Assembly: GCF_913773735.1 (NCBI RefSeq)
Contig: NZ_CAJYEB010000042.1
Location: 113,851-177,850, forward strand
Direction of reading: 5' to 3'
Source: an uncultured Massilia sp.
GTDB taxonomy: Bacteria; Pseudomonadota; Gammaproteobacteria; Burkholderiales; Burkholderiaceae_D
Length of the DNA: 64,000 nt
Part shown: piece by piece, positions 1-8,365 of the stretch
Layout of the letters: every line of letters starts with the position of its first letter
Numbering within the stretch: position 1 is the stretch's first letter
The notes under the pieces: model-generated
What the model was told of the DNA's origin: nothing
What the model saw: only the letters and a program-made list of their open reading frames with translations
Database searches by the model: none
Made by a program: the position numbers and the translations under genes

Positions 1-2
1 CG

Positions 3-131
3 CGCCAGTCGGGCTACGGCGGCGCGGAGCAACGCCAGGCGAGCGGTGCGGCGGCGCATGCCGATGCGGGCCGCCAGAAGCCGTCCGACGCCGGCAGCCG
101 TCCGGGCAAGAAGGGCGGACGCGGACGATAG
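3..131 (+). CDS. C-terminal tail of a gene starting before the window
   Basis: An open frame runs from the left edge to a TAG at 129-131 and encodes about 42 residues rich in Gly, Gln, Arg and Lys, ending in a basic Gly/Lys/Arg stretch (PGKKGGRGR). Such disordered basic tails are typical of RhlE-like DEAD-box RNA helicases of betaproteobacteria, but no helicase motif lies inside the window, so the identity is only a guess. The frame is preferred over the overlapping one because of its composition and its stop just before a non-coding stretch. Confidence 0.4.
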   Translation, partial: RQSGYGGAEQRQASGAAAHADAGRQKPSDAGSRPGKKGGRGR

Positions 132-198
132 GTCCGGCCCGCGCTTGCGCCGCCACGCGGCGGCGCAGCGATGGCACGCCGCTATTTCCGCTGCCTTT

Positions 199-237
199 CC
201 CCTCTGCCAGTCCCCTCTGCCAGTCCCCTCTGCCATT
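199..237. repeat. Three tandem copies of a 13-bp unit
   Basis: The unit CCCCTCTGCCAGT occurs at 199-211, 212-224 and 225-237; the last copy has one change (CATT instead of CAGT). It lies between the end of the upstream plus-strand gene and the stop codon of the minus-strand AraC gene, in a convergent intergenic space. No function is visible. Confidence 0.85.
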
Positions 238-239
238 CC

Positions 240-1145
240 TCACGCTTTCCCGCCGGCCTCCCGCAACCGCCTGCCGTCGCGTCCCGGCGGCGCGCCGAAC
301 ATGCGCCGGTACTCGCGGCTGAACTGCGACGGGCTGTCGTAGCCCACCGCGAACCCGACCGCCCCCACGTCGCCCTCCCCCGCCACCAGCCGCGCGCGCG
401 CGAGCTGCAGCCGGATCTGCTTCTGGTACTGGACCGGGGTCATCGACGTGATCGCCCGGAAATGACGGTGGAACGACGTCACGCTCATGCCGACGCCGGC
501 CGCCAGCGCCTCGACCCGCAACGTTTCGGCATGGTGGCGGCGGATGTGGCGGATCGCCTTGCCGACCTGCGCCATGCGGCTGTTGGCCAGCCCGATCTGG
601 CGGATCGTGGCGCCTTGCGCGCCGTTGAGCAGGCGCCACAGCAATTCGCGCTCGAACGCCTCGCCCAGCACGGGCAGGTCGTCCGGCGTATCCAGCAGCG
701 CCAGCAGGCGCAGCACGGCCGCCATCACGGCGGCGTCCGCGTCCGCGGCCACGATCGCCCGGTCCGTAACGGCCGGCGCCAGCGGGCGGCTGGCGTCCAG
801 CAGCAGCGCGGCGATGCGTTCCGCGTCCAGCGCCAGGCGCAACCCCAGGAAGGGCCGGTCGGCGCTGGCCTCGACGATGCCGGCCTCGACGGGCAGGTCC
901 ACCGGCAATACCAGGCACTGCCCCGGGCCGCAATCGAACAGCGCCGCCCCCAGGGCGGTGCGCGCCCGGCCCTGCACGACCAGCGTGAACGTCGGCTCGC
1001 ACACGTGCAGTTCGGCCGGCAGCGGCGCACTGGCCGCCATCAGCGCGACCCGCGGCAATCCAGGCACGGCCGCGCTCGGCGCATGGGCATGACGCAGCAG
1101 CAGGCTGCGCAGGCGATCGAGGGTGGTCTCTTCCACGGTAGTCAT
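240..1145 (-). CDS. AraC family transcriptional regulator
   Basis: This 301-residue protein has an N-terminal ligand-sensing cupin-like half (AraC_N type, about residues 20-180) and a C-terminal double helix-turn-helix (about residues 200-295). The AraC signature is visible in LRVEALAAGVGMSVTSFHRH and in the second helix-turn-helix, VGYDSPSQFSREYRRMFG. The architecture resembles the YqhC group of regulators that sense reactive small molecules, but the ligand cannot be read from sequence. The gene diverges from a DoxX-like membrane gene. A 34-bp palindrome lies 15-48 bases upstream of its ATG, suggesting autoregulation and control of the divergent gene. Confidence 0.88.
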   Translation of the reverse strand: MTTVEETTLDRLRSLLLRHAHAPSAAVPGLPRVALMAASAPLPAELHVCEPTFTLVVQGRARTALGAALFDCGPGQCLVLPVDLPVEAGIVEASADRPFLGLRLALDAERIAALLLDASRPLAPAVTDRAIVAADADAAVMAAVLRLLALLDTPDDLPVLGEAFERELLWRLLNGAQGATIRQIGLANSRMAQVGKAIRHIRRHHAETLRVEALAAGVGMSVTSFHRHFRAITSMTPVQYQKQIRLQLARARLVAGEGDVGAVGFAVGYDSPSQFSREYRRMFGAPPGRDGRRLREAGGKA

Positions 1146-1159
1146 CCGGCAATGCTAAG

Positions 1160-1193
1160 TGCACGATCCTAGCAGGCCTGGCAGGATCGTGCA
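1160..1193. promoter_or_regulatory. 34-bp near-perfect palindrome, likely operator of the divergent AraC/DoxX pair
   Basis: Arms TGCACGATCCT (1160-1170) and AGGATCGTGCA (1183-1193) are exact inverted repeats. The centre CAGGCCTG (1173-1180) is also self-complementary, so 15 of 17 base pairs match across the whole element. It sits between the AraC start at 1145 and the DoxX start at 1276. Position and symmetry suggest a dimer-binding operator; binding by the adjacent AraC protein is inferred. Confidence 0.6.
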
Positions 1194-1275
1194 TTCTTCT
1201 GGCAGTTCCGCTCTCATGGCCGGCGCTCGGCCGGTGCTGTAATGGAGCCTTCATCGACCTCACCACGGAATCCCC

Positions 1276-1677
1276 ATGCCGACACCGACGCGTCCGCGTG
1301 CCCTGCCCGTCCTGCTCTGGCTCGCCCAGTCCTTCATCGCCATCTCCTTCGCCTGGGCCGCCTGGATGAAGCTGACGCAACCCATCGCGCAGCTGGCGGC
1401 GATGTGGCCCTGGACCGGCGAGCTGCCGGCGCCGGCCGTGCGGCTGCTGGGCCTCGTCGACCTGGCCGGCGCCGTCGGGATCGTGCTGCCGGCGCTCACC
1501 GGCATCCGGCCCGGCCTGACGGTGCCGGCGGCCCATGGCTGCATGGCGCTGCAGGCCTGCGCGCTGCTGTTCCATGCGTCGCGCGGCGAATGGTCGGTGC
1601 TGCCCGTCAACCTGGTCTTCTTCGCGGTGGCCGCCTTCGTTGCGCGGCAATGGCGCGGCCGGCCGGCCAGCGCGTAG
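1276..1677 (+). CDS. DoxX-like integral membrane protein
   Basis: This 133-residue protein is mostly hydrophobic, with four predicted membrane helices (about residues 10-30, 50-70, 75-95 and 105-125). The N-terminal pattern of a helix followed by WAAWMKLTQP matches the DoxX/DoxX-like family, small membrane proteins often linked to redox stress. The exact role is unknown. Its ATG follows a weak GGAA, and its stop codon directly abuts the convergent fadH stop with no spacer. The divergent AraC gene and intervening palindrome suggest control by that regulator. Confidence 0.75.
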   Translation: MPTPTRPRALPVLLWLAQSFIAISFAWAAWMKLTQPIAQLAAMWPWTGELPAPAVRLLGLVDLAGAVGIVLPALTGIRPGLTVPAAHGCMALQACALLFHASRGEWSVLPVNLVFFAVAAFVARQWRGRPASA

Positions 1678-3714
1678 TCACAAGCGCGCCGCCAGTTCCG
1701 CCCCTTCGCGGATCGCGCGCTTGGCGTCCAGCTCCGCCGCCAGCGCGGCCCCGCCGATCTTGTGGAAGCGCGGCCCGCCCCTGGCGCCGTCCGGGGGCAT
1801 CAGGTCCGCCAGGCTTTCCTGCCCGGCGCAGATCACGACGTTGTCCACGTCCAGCAGCTGGTTGTGGCCGCCGACCACGATGTGCAGGCCGGCATCGTCG
1901 ATGCGTTCGTACTGCACGCCCGCCATCATCGTCACGCCGTTGCGCGCCAGCGTGGCGCGGTGCACCCAGCCGGTGGTCTTGCCCAGGCCGGCGCCGGGCC
2001 GGGTGGTCTTGCGCTGCAGCAGCCAGATGCGGCGCACCGGTGCCGGCGCGCGCGGCGGCGCCAGGCCGCCCGGCGTGGCGACCCGCGGGTCGACGCCCCA
2101 TTCTTCCATCCAGTCGTCCACCGGCACGGGCAGCGGCGCCTGCGGGTCGTGCAGCAGGAACTCGGCCGTGTCGAAGCCGATGCCGCCGGCGCCCACGATC
2201 GCCACGCGGGGCCCTACCTGCGCGCCGCCGCGCAGCACGTCCAGGTAGGACAATACTTTCGGATGCGCGATGCCCGCGATGCGCGGATGGCGCACGGTCA
2301 CGCCGGTGGCGACGATCACGTCGTCGTAGCCGCCCGCCAGCAGGTCCTCTCGCGTCGCGCGCGTCCCCAGGCGGACGTCGACACCGGACAGTTCCAGCTC
2401 GCGCCCGAAGTAGCGGATGGTCTCGGCGAATTCTTCCTTGCCGGGGATGCGCATGGCCACGTTGAACTGGCCGCCGATGCGGTCCGCCGCGTCGAACAGG
2501 GTCACCGCGTGGCCACGCCGGGCCGCCACCGTGGCCGCCGACAGCCCGGCCGGGCCGGCGCCGACCACGGCGATGCGGCGCCTCGCGGCGGTCGGGCGAT
2601 ACACCAGCGTCGTCTCGTGGCAGGCGCGCGGATTGACGAGGCAGGAGGCGCGCCGGTTGGCGAACGTGTGGTCCAGGCAGGCCTGGTTGCAGGCGATGCA
2701 GGTATTGATGCGGTCGGCATGGCCGGCGGCGGCCTTGGCCACCCAGTCCGGATCGGCCAGGAAGGGCCGCGCCATCGACACCAGGTCGGCCTGGCCCTGC
2801 GCCAGCAGGCGCTCGGCGTCCACCGGCATGTTGATGCGGTTCGAGGCCACCACCGGGATGCCCACCGCCTGCTTCAGGCGCGCCGCCACCGACGCGAAGA
2901 CGGCGCGCGGCACCGAGGTGACGATGGTCGGGATGCGCGCCTCGTGCCAGCCGTAGCCGGTGTTCAGGATGGTGGCGCCGGCCGCTTCCAGCGCGCGGGC
3001 GCTTTCCACGATCTCGTCCCAGGTGTTGCCGCCCTCGACCAGGTCGAGCACGGAATGGCGGTGCATGATGATGAAGTCGCGCCCGACGGCGGCGCGGATG
3101 CGGCGCACGATCTCCACGGCCAGGCGCATGCGGTTGCCGATGGCGCCGCCCCAGCGGTCGGTGCGGCGGTTGGTGCGCGCGCACAGGAACTGGTTGATCA
3201 GGTAGCCTTCGCTGCCCATCACCTCGACGCCGTCGTAGCCGGCGCGCCGGGCCAGGCGCGCGCAACGCACGTAGGCGGCGATGGTCTGCTCGATGCCGCG
3301 CTCGTCCAGCGCCTTCGGCTTGAACGGCGAGATCGGCGACTTCAGGGCGGAGGCCGACACGACCAGGGGCTGGTAGCCGTAGCGTCCGGCGTGCAGGATC
3401 TGCAGCAGGATCTTGCCGCCCTCCGCGTGCACGGCGCGCGTCACGCGGCGGTGGTTGAGCACGTCGCCGGCGACGTTGAGCGTGCCGCCGAAGGGCAGCA
3501 GCCAGCCCTGGCGGTTCGGCGAGATGCCGCCGGTGACGATCAGGCCGACGCCGCCGCGCGCCCGTTCGCGGTAGAACGCGGCCAGCTTGCCGTAATGGTA
3601 GAAACGGTCTTCGAGCCCGGTATGCATCGAGCCCATGATCACGCGGTTCTTCAGCGTGGTGAAGCCGAGGTCGAGCGGCGCGAGCAGGTGCGGATAAGGC
3701 GTGGTGTCGGGCAT
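1678..3714 (-). CDS. fadH: 2,4-dienoyl-CoA reductase (NADPH), FadH family
   Basis: At 678 residues this matches the multidomain old-yellow-enzyme family. An FMN-binding TIM barrel occupies about residues 1-340; Tyr171 and His257 are at the places of the E. coli catalytic pair Tyr166/His252. A 4Fe-4S site uses Cys339, Cys342, Cys346 and Cys358, and FAD/NADPH folds begin at GAGPAG (385-390). The family removes double bonds from unsaturated fatty acyl-CoA during beta-oxidation in the cytoplasm. The spacing of the iron-sulfur cysteines matches FadH well, though a related enoate or dimethylglycine-type oxidoreductase cannot be excluded. It is followed by a convergent DoxX gene and preceded by a terminator, so it is likely transcribed alone. 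Confidence 0.88.
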   Translation of the reverse strand: MPDTTPYPHLLAPLDLGFTTLKNRVIMGSMHTGLEDRFYHYGKLAAFYRERARGGVGLIVTGGISPNRQGWLLPFGGTLNVAGDVLNHRRVTRAVHAEGGKILLQILHAGRYGYQPLVVSASALKSPISPFKPKALDERGIEQTIAAYVRCARLARRAGYDGVEVMGSEGYLINQFLCARTNRRTDRWGGAIGNRMRLAVEIVRRIRAAVGRDFIIMHRHSVLDLVEGGNTWDEIVESARALEAAGATILNTGYGWHEARIPTIVTSVPRAVFASVAARLKQAVGIPVVASNRINMPVDAERLLAQGQADLVSMARPFLADPDWVAKAAAGHADRINTCIACNQACLDHTFANRRASCLVNPRACHETTLVYRPTAARRRIAVVGAGPAGLSAATVAARRGHAVTLFDAADRIGGQFNVAMRIPGKEEFAETIRYFGRELELSGVDVRLGTRATREDLLAGGYDDVIVATGVTVRHPRIAGIAHPKVLSYLDVLRGGAQVGPRVAIVGAGGIGFDTAEFLLHDPQAPLPVPVDDWMEEWGVDPRVATPGGLAPPRAPAPVRRIWLLQRKTTRPGAGLGKTTGWVHRATLARNGVTMMAGVQYERIDDAGLHIVVGGHNQLLDVDNVVICAGQESLADLMPPDGARGGPRFHKIGGAALAAELDAKRAIREGAELAARL

Positions 3715-3726
3715 CGGTGAAGGCGA

Positions 3727-3758
3727 AGAAAAAACAATCCCGGCATTACACCGGGATT
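3727..3758 (-). terminator. Rho-independent terminator for the 3785-4240 gene
   Basis: Read on the minus strand, AATCCCGG pairs with CCGGGATT across a seven-base loop (3736-3758) and is followed by GTTTTTT. It lies just downstream of the minus-strand gene at 3785-4240 and upstream of fadH. Confidence 0.8.
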
Positions 3759-3784
3759 CGCTGGAGCCGTGCCTCTAAACGGCG

Positions 3785-4240
3785 TTACACCGGGTAGCTC
3801 TCGGGCGAACGCAGCTCGGCGAACTGCTCGATGCTGCCGATGCGCACCACGACCGGGTTCAGGCTGGCCTGCGGCGACATCGAGCGCCAGGCGAACTTCC
3901 ACACCTTTTCGCGCGCCTGCGCGATGGGCGCCGAGAAGGCCTGGCCCAGGCGCGAGCGGATGCCGTATTCGACCGGGCCGTCGATGCCGGCCCAGTTGGG
4001 CAGCGTGCGCTGCACGGCGCGGTGCAGGCGCTCGCCGAACTCCTCGCTGTTGTGGATGACCAGGCAGCTGTCGGCCGGGCCGAGCATGTCGAACAGGTCG
4101 CGGTCCCAGGCGCTGGAAAAGGTCAGGATCAGGAAGCCGCCGGACGGCGTCAGGCGGAACTGGCCGGCGGTCAGCGCCTGTTCCAGGTCGGTGCGCATGC
4201 CATAGCGGTGCAGGGTCGGAGGACGTTGGTAGTCTTGCAT
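3785..4240 (-). CDS. Conserved-looking hypothetical protein, 151 aa
   Basis: I do not recognise a family. The product is soluble-looking, without signal peptide or membrane helices. It opens MQDYQRPPTLHRYGMRTDLE, has a mixed alpha/beta composition, and ends near EQFAELRSPESYPV. A strong terminator follows directly. The gene lies 39 bases downstream of the DUF2721 membrane gene on the same strand, so the two may be co-transcribed. Codon use matches neighbours, supporting a real gene. Confidence 0.7.
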   Translation of the reverse strand: MQDYQRPPTLHRYGMRTDLEQALTAGQFRLTPSGGFLILTFSSAWDRDLFDMLGPADSCLVIHNSEEFGERLHRAVQRTLPNWAGIDGPVEYGIRSRLGQAFSAPIAQAREKVWKFAWRSMSPQASLNPVVVRIGSIEQFAELRSPESYPV

Positions 4241-4279
4241 GATGGTCTCGATTCGGTGTCGGTAGGTGGGTCGGCGCGG

Positions 4280-4726
4280 TCACTGCACGATGTTCGGGTA
4301 GTCGTGCATGTGCATGCGCATGTAGCGGAACGAGACGAAGGTTTCGCGCAGCAGGAACACGAAGCTGGCGATCAGGGCGACCATCGCCAGCACGAACATG
4401 CCGGCGATGTACTTGTCGAGCTGGATGTCGGTGGTATCGCCCAGGAACAGGCAGGCGATCACCAGGCACACGAGGAAGCCGCAGATGGTGCTGCCGGTCA
4501 GCGCGTAGTTGATCAGCTGCCAGCGCTGGTACAGCACGTCCAGCTCTTCGCGGTATTCCGGATCCGGTCCCTTGCGCAGCGCGTCGCGCAGCACGCGGGT
4601 GCGGTCGATGATCCGCGCCAGGCGGTTCATCAGCACCGTGAGCTTGGTCGCCACGCCGGTCAGCAGGAAGACGGGCGCGATCGCCAGTTGGATGATGTGG
4701 CCGATGTCGCTGATCTGGATGTTCAT
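4280..4726 (-). CDS. DUF2721 family membrane protein
   Basis: The 148-residue protein starts MNIQISDIGHIIQLAIAPVF and has three predicted membrane helices (about residues 10-30, 70-95 and 105-130), separated by a charged segment LARIIDRTRVLRDAL typical of DUF2721. Function of the family is unknown. I chose the ATG at 4726 over an upstream TTG at 4765 because the family begins close to this methionine and the TTG would add an unsupported polar extension. It probably forms a two-gene unit with the following 151-residue gene. Confidence 0.8.
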   Translation of the reverse strand: MNIQISDIGHIIQLAIAPVFLLTGVATKLTVLMNRLARIIDRTRVLRDALRKGPDPEYREELDVLYQRWQLINYALTGSTICGFLVCLVIACLFLGDTTDIQLDKYIAGMFVLAMVALIASFVFLLRETFVSFRYMRMHMHDYPNIVQ

Positions 4727-4787
4727 TCGCTGGCTTGCTTCGTCGCGTGGTGGGTGTGTTGTCAATAGTGTAGCAGCGCGTCCCGCT

Positions 4788-5744
4788 TCACTCGAAACGA
4801 CCGTGGCGCTTGAACTGCTCGGTGGCGCCGACCAGGGCGCGCGCGATGCCGGTCTCCAGCGCGCCGTGGCCGGCGTCCGGGATCATGCGCAGGCGCGAGC
4901 CGGGCCAGGCCTGGTGCAGGCGGTACGCCGACAGCGGCGGGCAGATCACGTCGTAGCGGCCCTGCACGATCACGGCCGGCAGGTGGGCGATGCGCCCGAC
5001 GTCGCGCACCAGCTGGTCGTCCTCGAGGAAGCCGCCGTTGGCCATGTAGTGCGACTCGAGCCGGCCGACGCCCAGGTCGAGCGTGTCGGACGGGTGGTCC
5101 TCTTCCTGCGGCAGCAGGAACACGCGGCGCCCCTCGAAGCGGCTCCAGGCGCGCGCCGCCGGCCAGTACTGCGCCGGATCGTCGCACAGCAGGCGCCGGG
5201 TATAGGCCCCCAGCAGGTCGCCGCGCTCCTCGAGCGGGATCGGCGCCACGAATTCCTCGTACAGCTCCGGATAGAACCAGCGCATGCCGTACAGGAAGAA
5301 GTCGATCTCGCCCGGCGTGCACAGGAAGATCCCGCGCAGCACGAAGCCCAGGCAGCGCTCGGGATGGGCCTGGCCGTACGCCAGCGCCAGCGTGGAACCC
5401 CAGGAACCACCGAACACCAGCCAGCGCTCGATGCCGAACATGGCGCGCAGGCGTTCGATGTCCTCGATCAGCAGTTGCGTGGTGTTGTTGCGCCACTCGC
5501 CCAGCGGGGTCGACTTGCCGGCGCCACGCTGGTCGAACAGGATCACGCGGTAGGCGGCCGGGTCGAAGAAGCGGCGGTGCTGCGGCGACAGGCCGGCGCC
5601 GGGGCCGCCGTGCAGGAAGACGACCGGGATGCCGTTCGGGTTGCCCACCTCCTCCCAGTAGATCGTGTGCAGCGCGTCGACGGCCAGCATGCCGTGGCGG
5701 TTCGGGAGGATGGGCGGGTACAGCGACGGAGGCATGGCGGTCAT
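4788..5744 (-). CDS. pip: Proline iminopeptidase
   Basis: The 318-residue alpha/beta hydrolase releases N-terminal proline from peptides in the cytoplasm. The oxyanion-hole motif HGGPGAG is at residues 45-51, and the nucleophile Ser114 sits in GGSWGS. The acid and base of the triad are in GRYDVICP and DAGHGAL near the C terminus. DQRGAGKS (71-78) is characteristic of the S33 prolyl iminopeptidase family, and length matches the usual 310-320. A second ATG nine bases downstream could also serve as start. The gene appears to be its own unit. Confidence 0.92.
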   Translation of the reverse strand: MTAMPPSLYPPILPNRHGMLAVDALHTIYWEEVGNPNGIPVVFLHGGPGAGLSPQHRRFFDPAAYRVILFDQRGAGKSTPLGEWRNNTTQLLIEDIERLRAMFGIERWLVFGGSWGSTLALAYGQAHPERCLGFVLRGIFLCTPGEIDFFLYGMRWFYPELYEEFVAPIPLEERGDLLGAYTRRLLCDDPAQYWPAARAWSRFEGRRVFLLPQEEDHPSDTLDLGVGRLESHYMANGGFLEDDQLVRDVGRIAHLPAVIVQGRYDVICPPLSAYRLHQAWPGSRLRMIPDAGHGALETGIARALVGATEQFKRHGRFE

Positions 5745-5795
5745 GGCGGTCTGGGGAACGGATGGGCGACGGTCGATTGTAGCCGCCCGGCCGCC

Positions 5796-7115
5796 CTAAA
5801 AAAAGGTGTTCAGTCCCTGGCGTACCGTGTAGTCGTCGTCCACGCCCAGCAGCAGCTGCCAGCGGTCGAAGGTCGTGCACGGGTGCGAGATGCCGCAGCC
5901 GACCAGGTCGCCCACCGCCAGCAGTTCGCGCACCGGCCCCTCGGGCAGCGACAGGTAGGCGTGCTGGTCGTTCATCCTGGCGATCGCGCAGCCGTCCGGC
6001 AGCCGCTGCGGCGTGCCGGGTCCGGGAGCGTGGCGGTACAGCGCGACCGGCAGGCCGGCATCGTGCGAGGCGTCGCGCTTGCCCATCGACAGGATCGCCA
6101 GGCCCGGCTCAGGGCGCGACAGCACCACGCTCCAGACTTCCAGCGCCGGGCGCAGGCCGGCGCCGGGATCGATGCCCTCGCGCACGTCCAGCTCGGCGAT
6201 CGCGTCCAGGTACATGCCGTGGTCGCTGGTGACGTAGCAGCCGCTGCGCAGCACGACGCGCAGCGGCCGCGACAAGCCGGGCAGCGCGCGCAGGCCGCGC
6301 GCCACCAGGTCGAAATAGGCCGAGCCGCCGGCCGTCACCAGCACCTCGCCGGCGCCGAACAGGCCTTCGTCGTCGGCCTCGCGCACCAGCGCGCCCAGGT
6401 CGGCCACGAAGGCGGCGACGGCGCGCAGGTCGGCCGCGCGGTCGTCCGACACCAGCAGGCCCTCGTAGCCCTCGAAGCCGGCCAGCGCCAGCCCGGGCGC
6501 ATGCGCGACGGCGCGCGCGACCGTCAGCGCCGCGTCGAGCGTGCGGCAGCCGGCGCGCTTGCCGGGCAGGCCCAGCTCGACCAGCACCGGCAGCGGGCGC
6601 GCCAGCGGGTGCAAGGCGACTTCCTCGGCCAGGCGCGCCACCCCGGCCAGCGAATCGGCCAGCACGACGCATTCGAAGTCGGGATCGTCGCGCAGCAGCC
6701 GCAGCAAGGCGCGCACGTCGCTGCGCGCCACCAGCTCGTTGGCCAGCAGCGCGCGGCGCACGCCGAAGCGGTGCGCCACCTGCACCTGCACGGCATTGGC
6801 CAGCGTGATGCCCCAGGCGCCGTGCGCCAGTTGCGCGCCGAACAGCTGCGGGCACATCGTCGTCTTGCCGTGCGGCGCCAGCGACACGCCGTGGCGCAGG
6901 CAGAAGTCGCGCATCCATTCCAGGTTGTGGCGCACGACGGACGTCTTGAGCACGGCGACCGGGTAGCTGGTGTCGCCGTGCAGCACGTTCCAGCCCTGCA
7001 CGCCGATCGCGCCCTGGCGCAGCGGTGCCGTGACGGCCAGGCCCTTGGTGCCGGGCGGCAGCAGTTGTTCATCGAGGCCGGACAGGGCCAGGCCGCCGGG
7101 CAGCAGGGGATTCAT
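5796..7115 (-). CDS. Amino acid deaminase / D-serine dehydratase-like fold-type III PLP enzyme
   Basis: This 439-residue protein has an alanine-racemase-type N-terminal barrel with the probable PLP lysine Lys84 in PHGKTTM. A C-terminal D-serine-dehydratase-like domain contains HGMYLDA, MNDQHAYLSL and GCGISHPCTTFDRW, whose His and Cys are the family's metal-binding residues. Relatives include D-serine dehydratase and D-threo-3-hydroxyaspartate dehydratase; bacterial members of this length are often labelled amino acid deaminase. Substrate cannot be settled by eye. The ATG begins one base after the stop of the upstream DUF2750-like gene, indicating translational coupling. Confidence 0.85.
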   Translation of the reverse strand: MNPLLPGGLALSGLDEQLLPPGTKGLAVTAPLRQGAIGVQGWNVLHGDTSYPVAVLKTSVVRHNLEWMRDFCLRHGVSLAPHGKTTMCPQLFGAQLAHGAWGITLANAVQVQVAHRFGVRRALLANELVARSDVRALLRLLRDDPDFECVVLADSLAGVARLAEEVALHPLARPLPVLVELGLPGKRAGCRTLDAALTVARAVAHAPGLALAGFEGYEGLLVSDDRAADLRAVAAFVADLGALVREADDEGLFGAGEVLVTAGGSAYFDLVARGLRALPGLSRPLRVVLRSGCYVTSDHGMYLDAIAELDVREGIDPGAGLRPALEVWSVVLSRPEPGLAILSMGKRDASHDAGLPVALYRHAPGPGTPQRLPDGCAIARMNDQHAYLSLPEGPVRELLAVGDLVGCGISHPCTTFDRWQLLLGVDDDYTVRQGLNTFF

Positions 7116-7116
7116 C

Positions 7117-7533
7117 TCAGTCGTCTCCAGCGCGGGCTCGCCGCATCGATTCCTGTCGCTTCAGTTCGTCCTGCAGGTCGGCGCGCAGCAGGCCGGGCGT
7201 CGGCATCGTGCCCTTCGACCCCGGGGTGCGGAAGATGCCGGGCACGATGCCGTCCTGCTGCAGCTGGGGCAGCAGGCCGTCGAGCAGCTCGTCCAGGCCG
7301 AACGCCTGCGCCTCGTAGCCTTCCCATTCGAACTCGGCGCACAGCTGCGCGAATTCGCGCTGCGGCCACATCGCGAACACCAGGGTGCCGTCGTCCTTCG
7401 TCGCCAGCGCCCAGCCGTTGCGGTACAGGCCCCACGCGACGCCGCTGCGCGCCACGTCGGCGACAAACACCGTGTAGCGCTGCGGCGCCGGCAGCCTGAC
7501 CGTTTCCTTCAGTTGTTGCGCATCGATCGTCAT
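7117..7533 (-). CDS. DUF2750-like protein
   Basis: A 138-residue soluble protein starting MTIDAQQLKETVRLPAPQRY, with WGLYRNGWALATKDDGTLVF and a short acidic repeat of Leu-rich helices after it, as in the DUF2750 family of unknown function. I chose ATG at 7533 because a good ribosome site (GGAGAAGG) precedes it; an upstream in-frame start would overlap the ATPase gene. Its stop lies one base from the start of the PLP-enzyme gene. Confidence 0.72.
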   Translation of the reverse strand: MTIDAQQLKETVRLPAPQRYTVFVADVARSGVAWGLYRNGWALATKDDGTLVFAMWPQREFAQLCAEFEWEGYEAQAFGLDELLDGLLPQLQQDGIVPGIFRTPGSKGTMPTPGLLRADLQDELKRQESMRRARAGDD

Positions 7534-7607
7534 CGCCTTCTCCACCGGGCCCGGCGGCCGCCGTCGCTCCGAGGATACGCCAAGCGGGAGGCAGCGCGGC
7601 GCAGCCT

Positions 7608-8330
7608 TCATTCCTCGTCATCGAGCAATTGTTCGAGGCGGCGGGGATAGTGGTTCAGGAAATCGCGCGTGATGGCGTAGTGCTCGGTGTCCTCGTAGGC
7701 GACTTCCGTGATGCCGGTGGCGTCGAAGGCCAGGCGCTTCGCGCGCGGATAGGCCAGCAGGATCGGCGAATGGGTGGCGATGATGAACTGGGCGCCGGCC
7801 TTCACCAGCCGGTCGATGACGGCCAGCGCGGCCAGCTGGCGGCTCGGGGACAGCGCCGCCTCCGGCTCGTCCAGCAGGTACAGGCCGTCGCCGCCGAAGC
7901 CTTGCAGCACGTCCATGAAGGATTCGCCGTGCGAGCGCAGGTGCAGCGACGGGCCGCCGCCGGGCGGGAGTTCGTCGAGGTAGGTGAATACGTTGAACAG
8001 GCTCTCGGCGCGCAGGAAGTAGGAAAAGCGCGGGCGCTTCCAGCCCTTGGCCAGGCGCAGCACGGCGTGCAGCGGCGACGCTTCCTGCTGGACGCGGTGG
8101 ACGTTGCGCGAGCCGCCCTCGGCCGGCAAGCCGAGCGCCACCGCGATCGCTTCCAGCACCGTCGACTTGCCGGCGCCGTTTTCTCCCACGAAAAACGTCA
8201 CGTCGGGATGCGGCTCGAGCAGGCCCATGTCGCGCACGGCCGGGATGTCGAAGGGGTAGCGCGTGACGTCGATGGCGGCACGCGGGTCGATGTGGACCGA
8301 GCGCAGGTAGGGCTTGGCGGCGAGGGACAT
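7608..8330 (-). CDS. Stand-alone AAA/ABC-type ATPase (predicted ATPase, COG3910-like)
   Basis: The 240-residue protein has a Walker A motif GENGAGKST (49-57), an ABC-like Walker B LYLLDEPEAALSP (150-162), and a switch histidine in IIATHSPILL. It lacks a coiled-coil or TOPRIM domain, so it is not an OLD nuclease or SMC protein. Such small ATPases are widespread with no settled role. I chose the ATG at 8330, preceded by GGAG, over an upstream start that would read through a REP-like repeat. It is first in a same-strand run with the DUF2750-like and PLP-enzyme genes. Confidence 0.82.
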   Translation of the reverse strand: MSLAAKPYLRSVHIDPRAAIDVTRYPFDIPAVRDMGLLEPHPDVTFFVGENGAGKSTVLEAIAVALGLPAEGGSRNVHRVQQEASPLHAVLRLAKGWKRPRFSYFLRAESLFNVFTYLDELPPGGGPSLHLRSHGESFMDVLQGFGGDGLYLLDEPEAALSPSRQLAALAVIDRLVKAGAQFIIATHSPILLAYPRAKRLAFDATGITEVAYEDTEHYAITRDFLNHYPRRLEQLLDDEE

Positions 8331-8365
8331 GGCGGCTCCAGCGGATCCGGACCGGCAAAAAACAT

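Noticed and set aside
1762..3720. A 652-codon plus-strand frame over fadH
   Set aside because: fadH is supported by FMN, iron-sulfur and NADPH motifs in the opposite frame; this is its shadow.
4509..7499. A 996-codon open frame on the plus strand
   Set aside because: It runs antisense to the DUF2721, proline iminopeptidase and PLP-enzyme genes. Composition is rich in Arg, Ala, Gln and His as expected of the opposite strand in high-GC DNA, and no domain appears.
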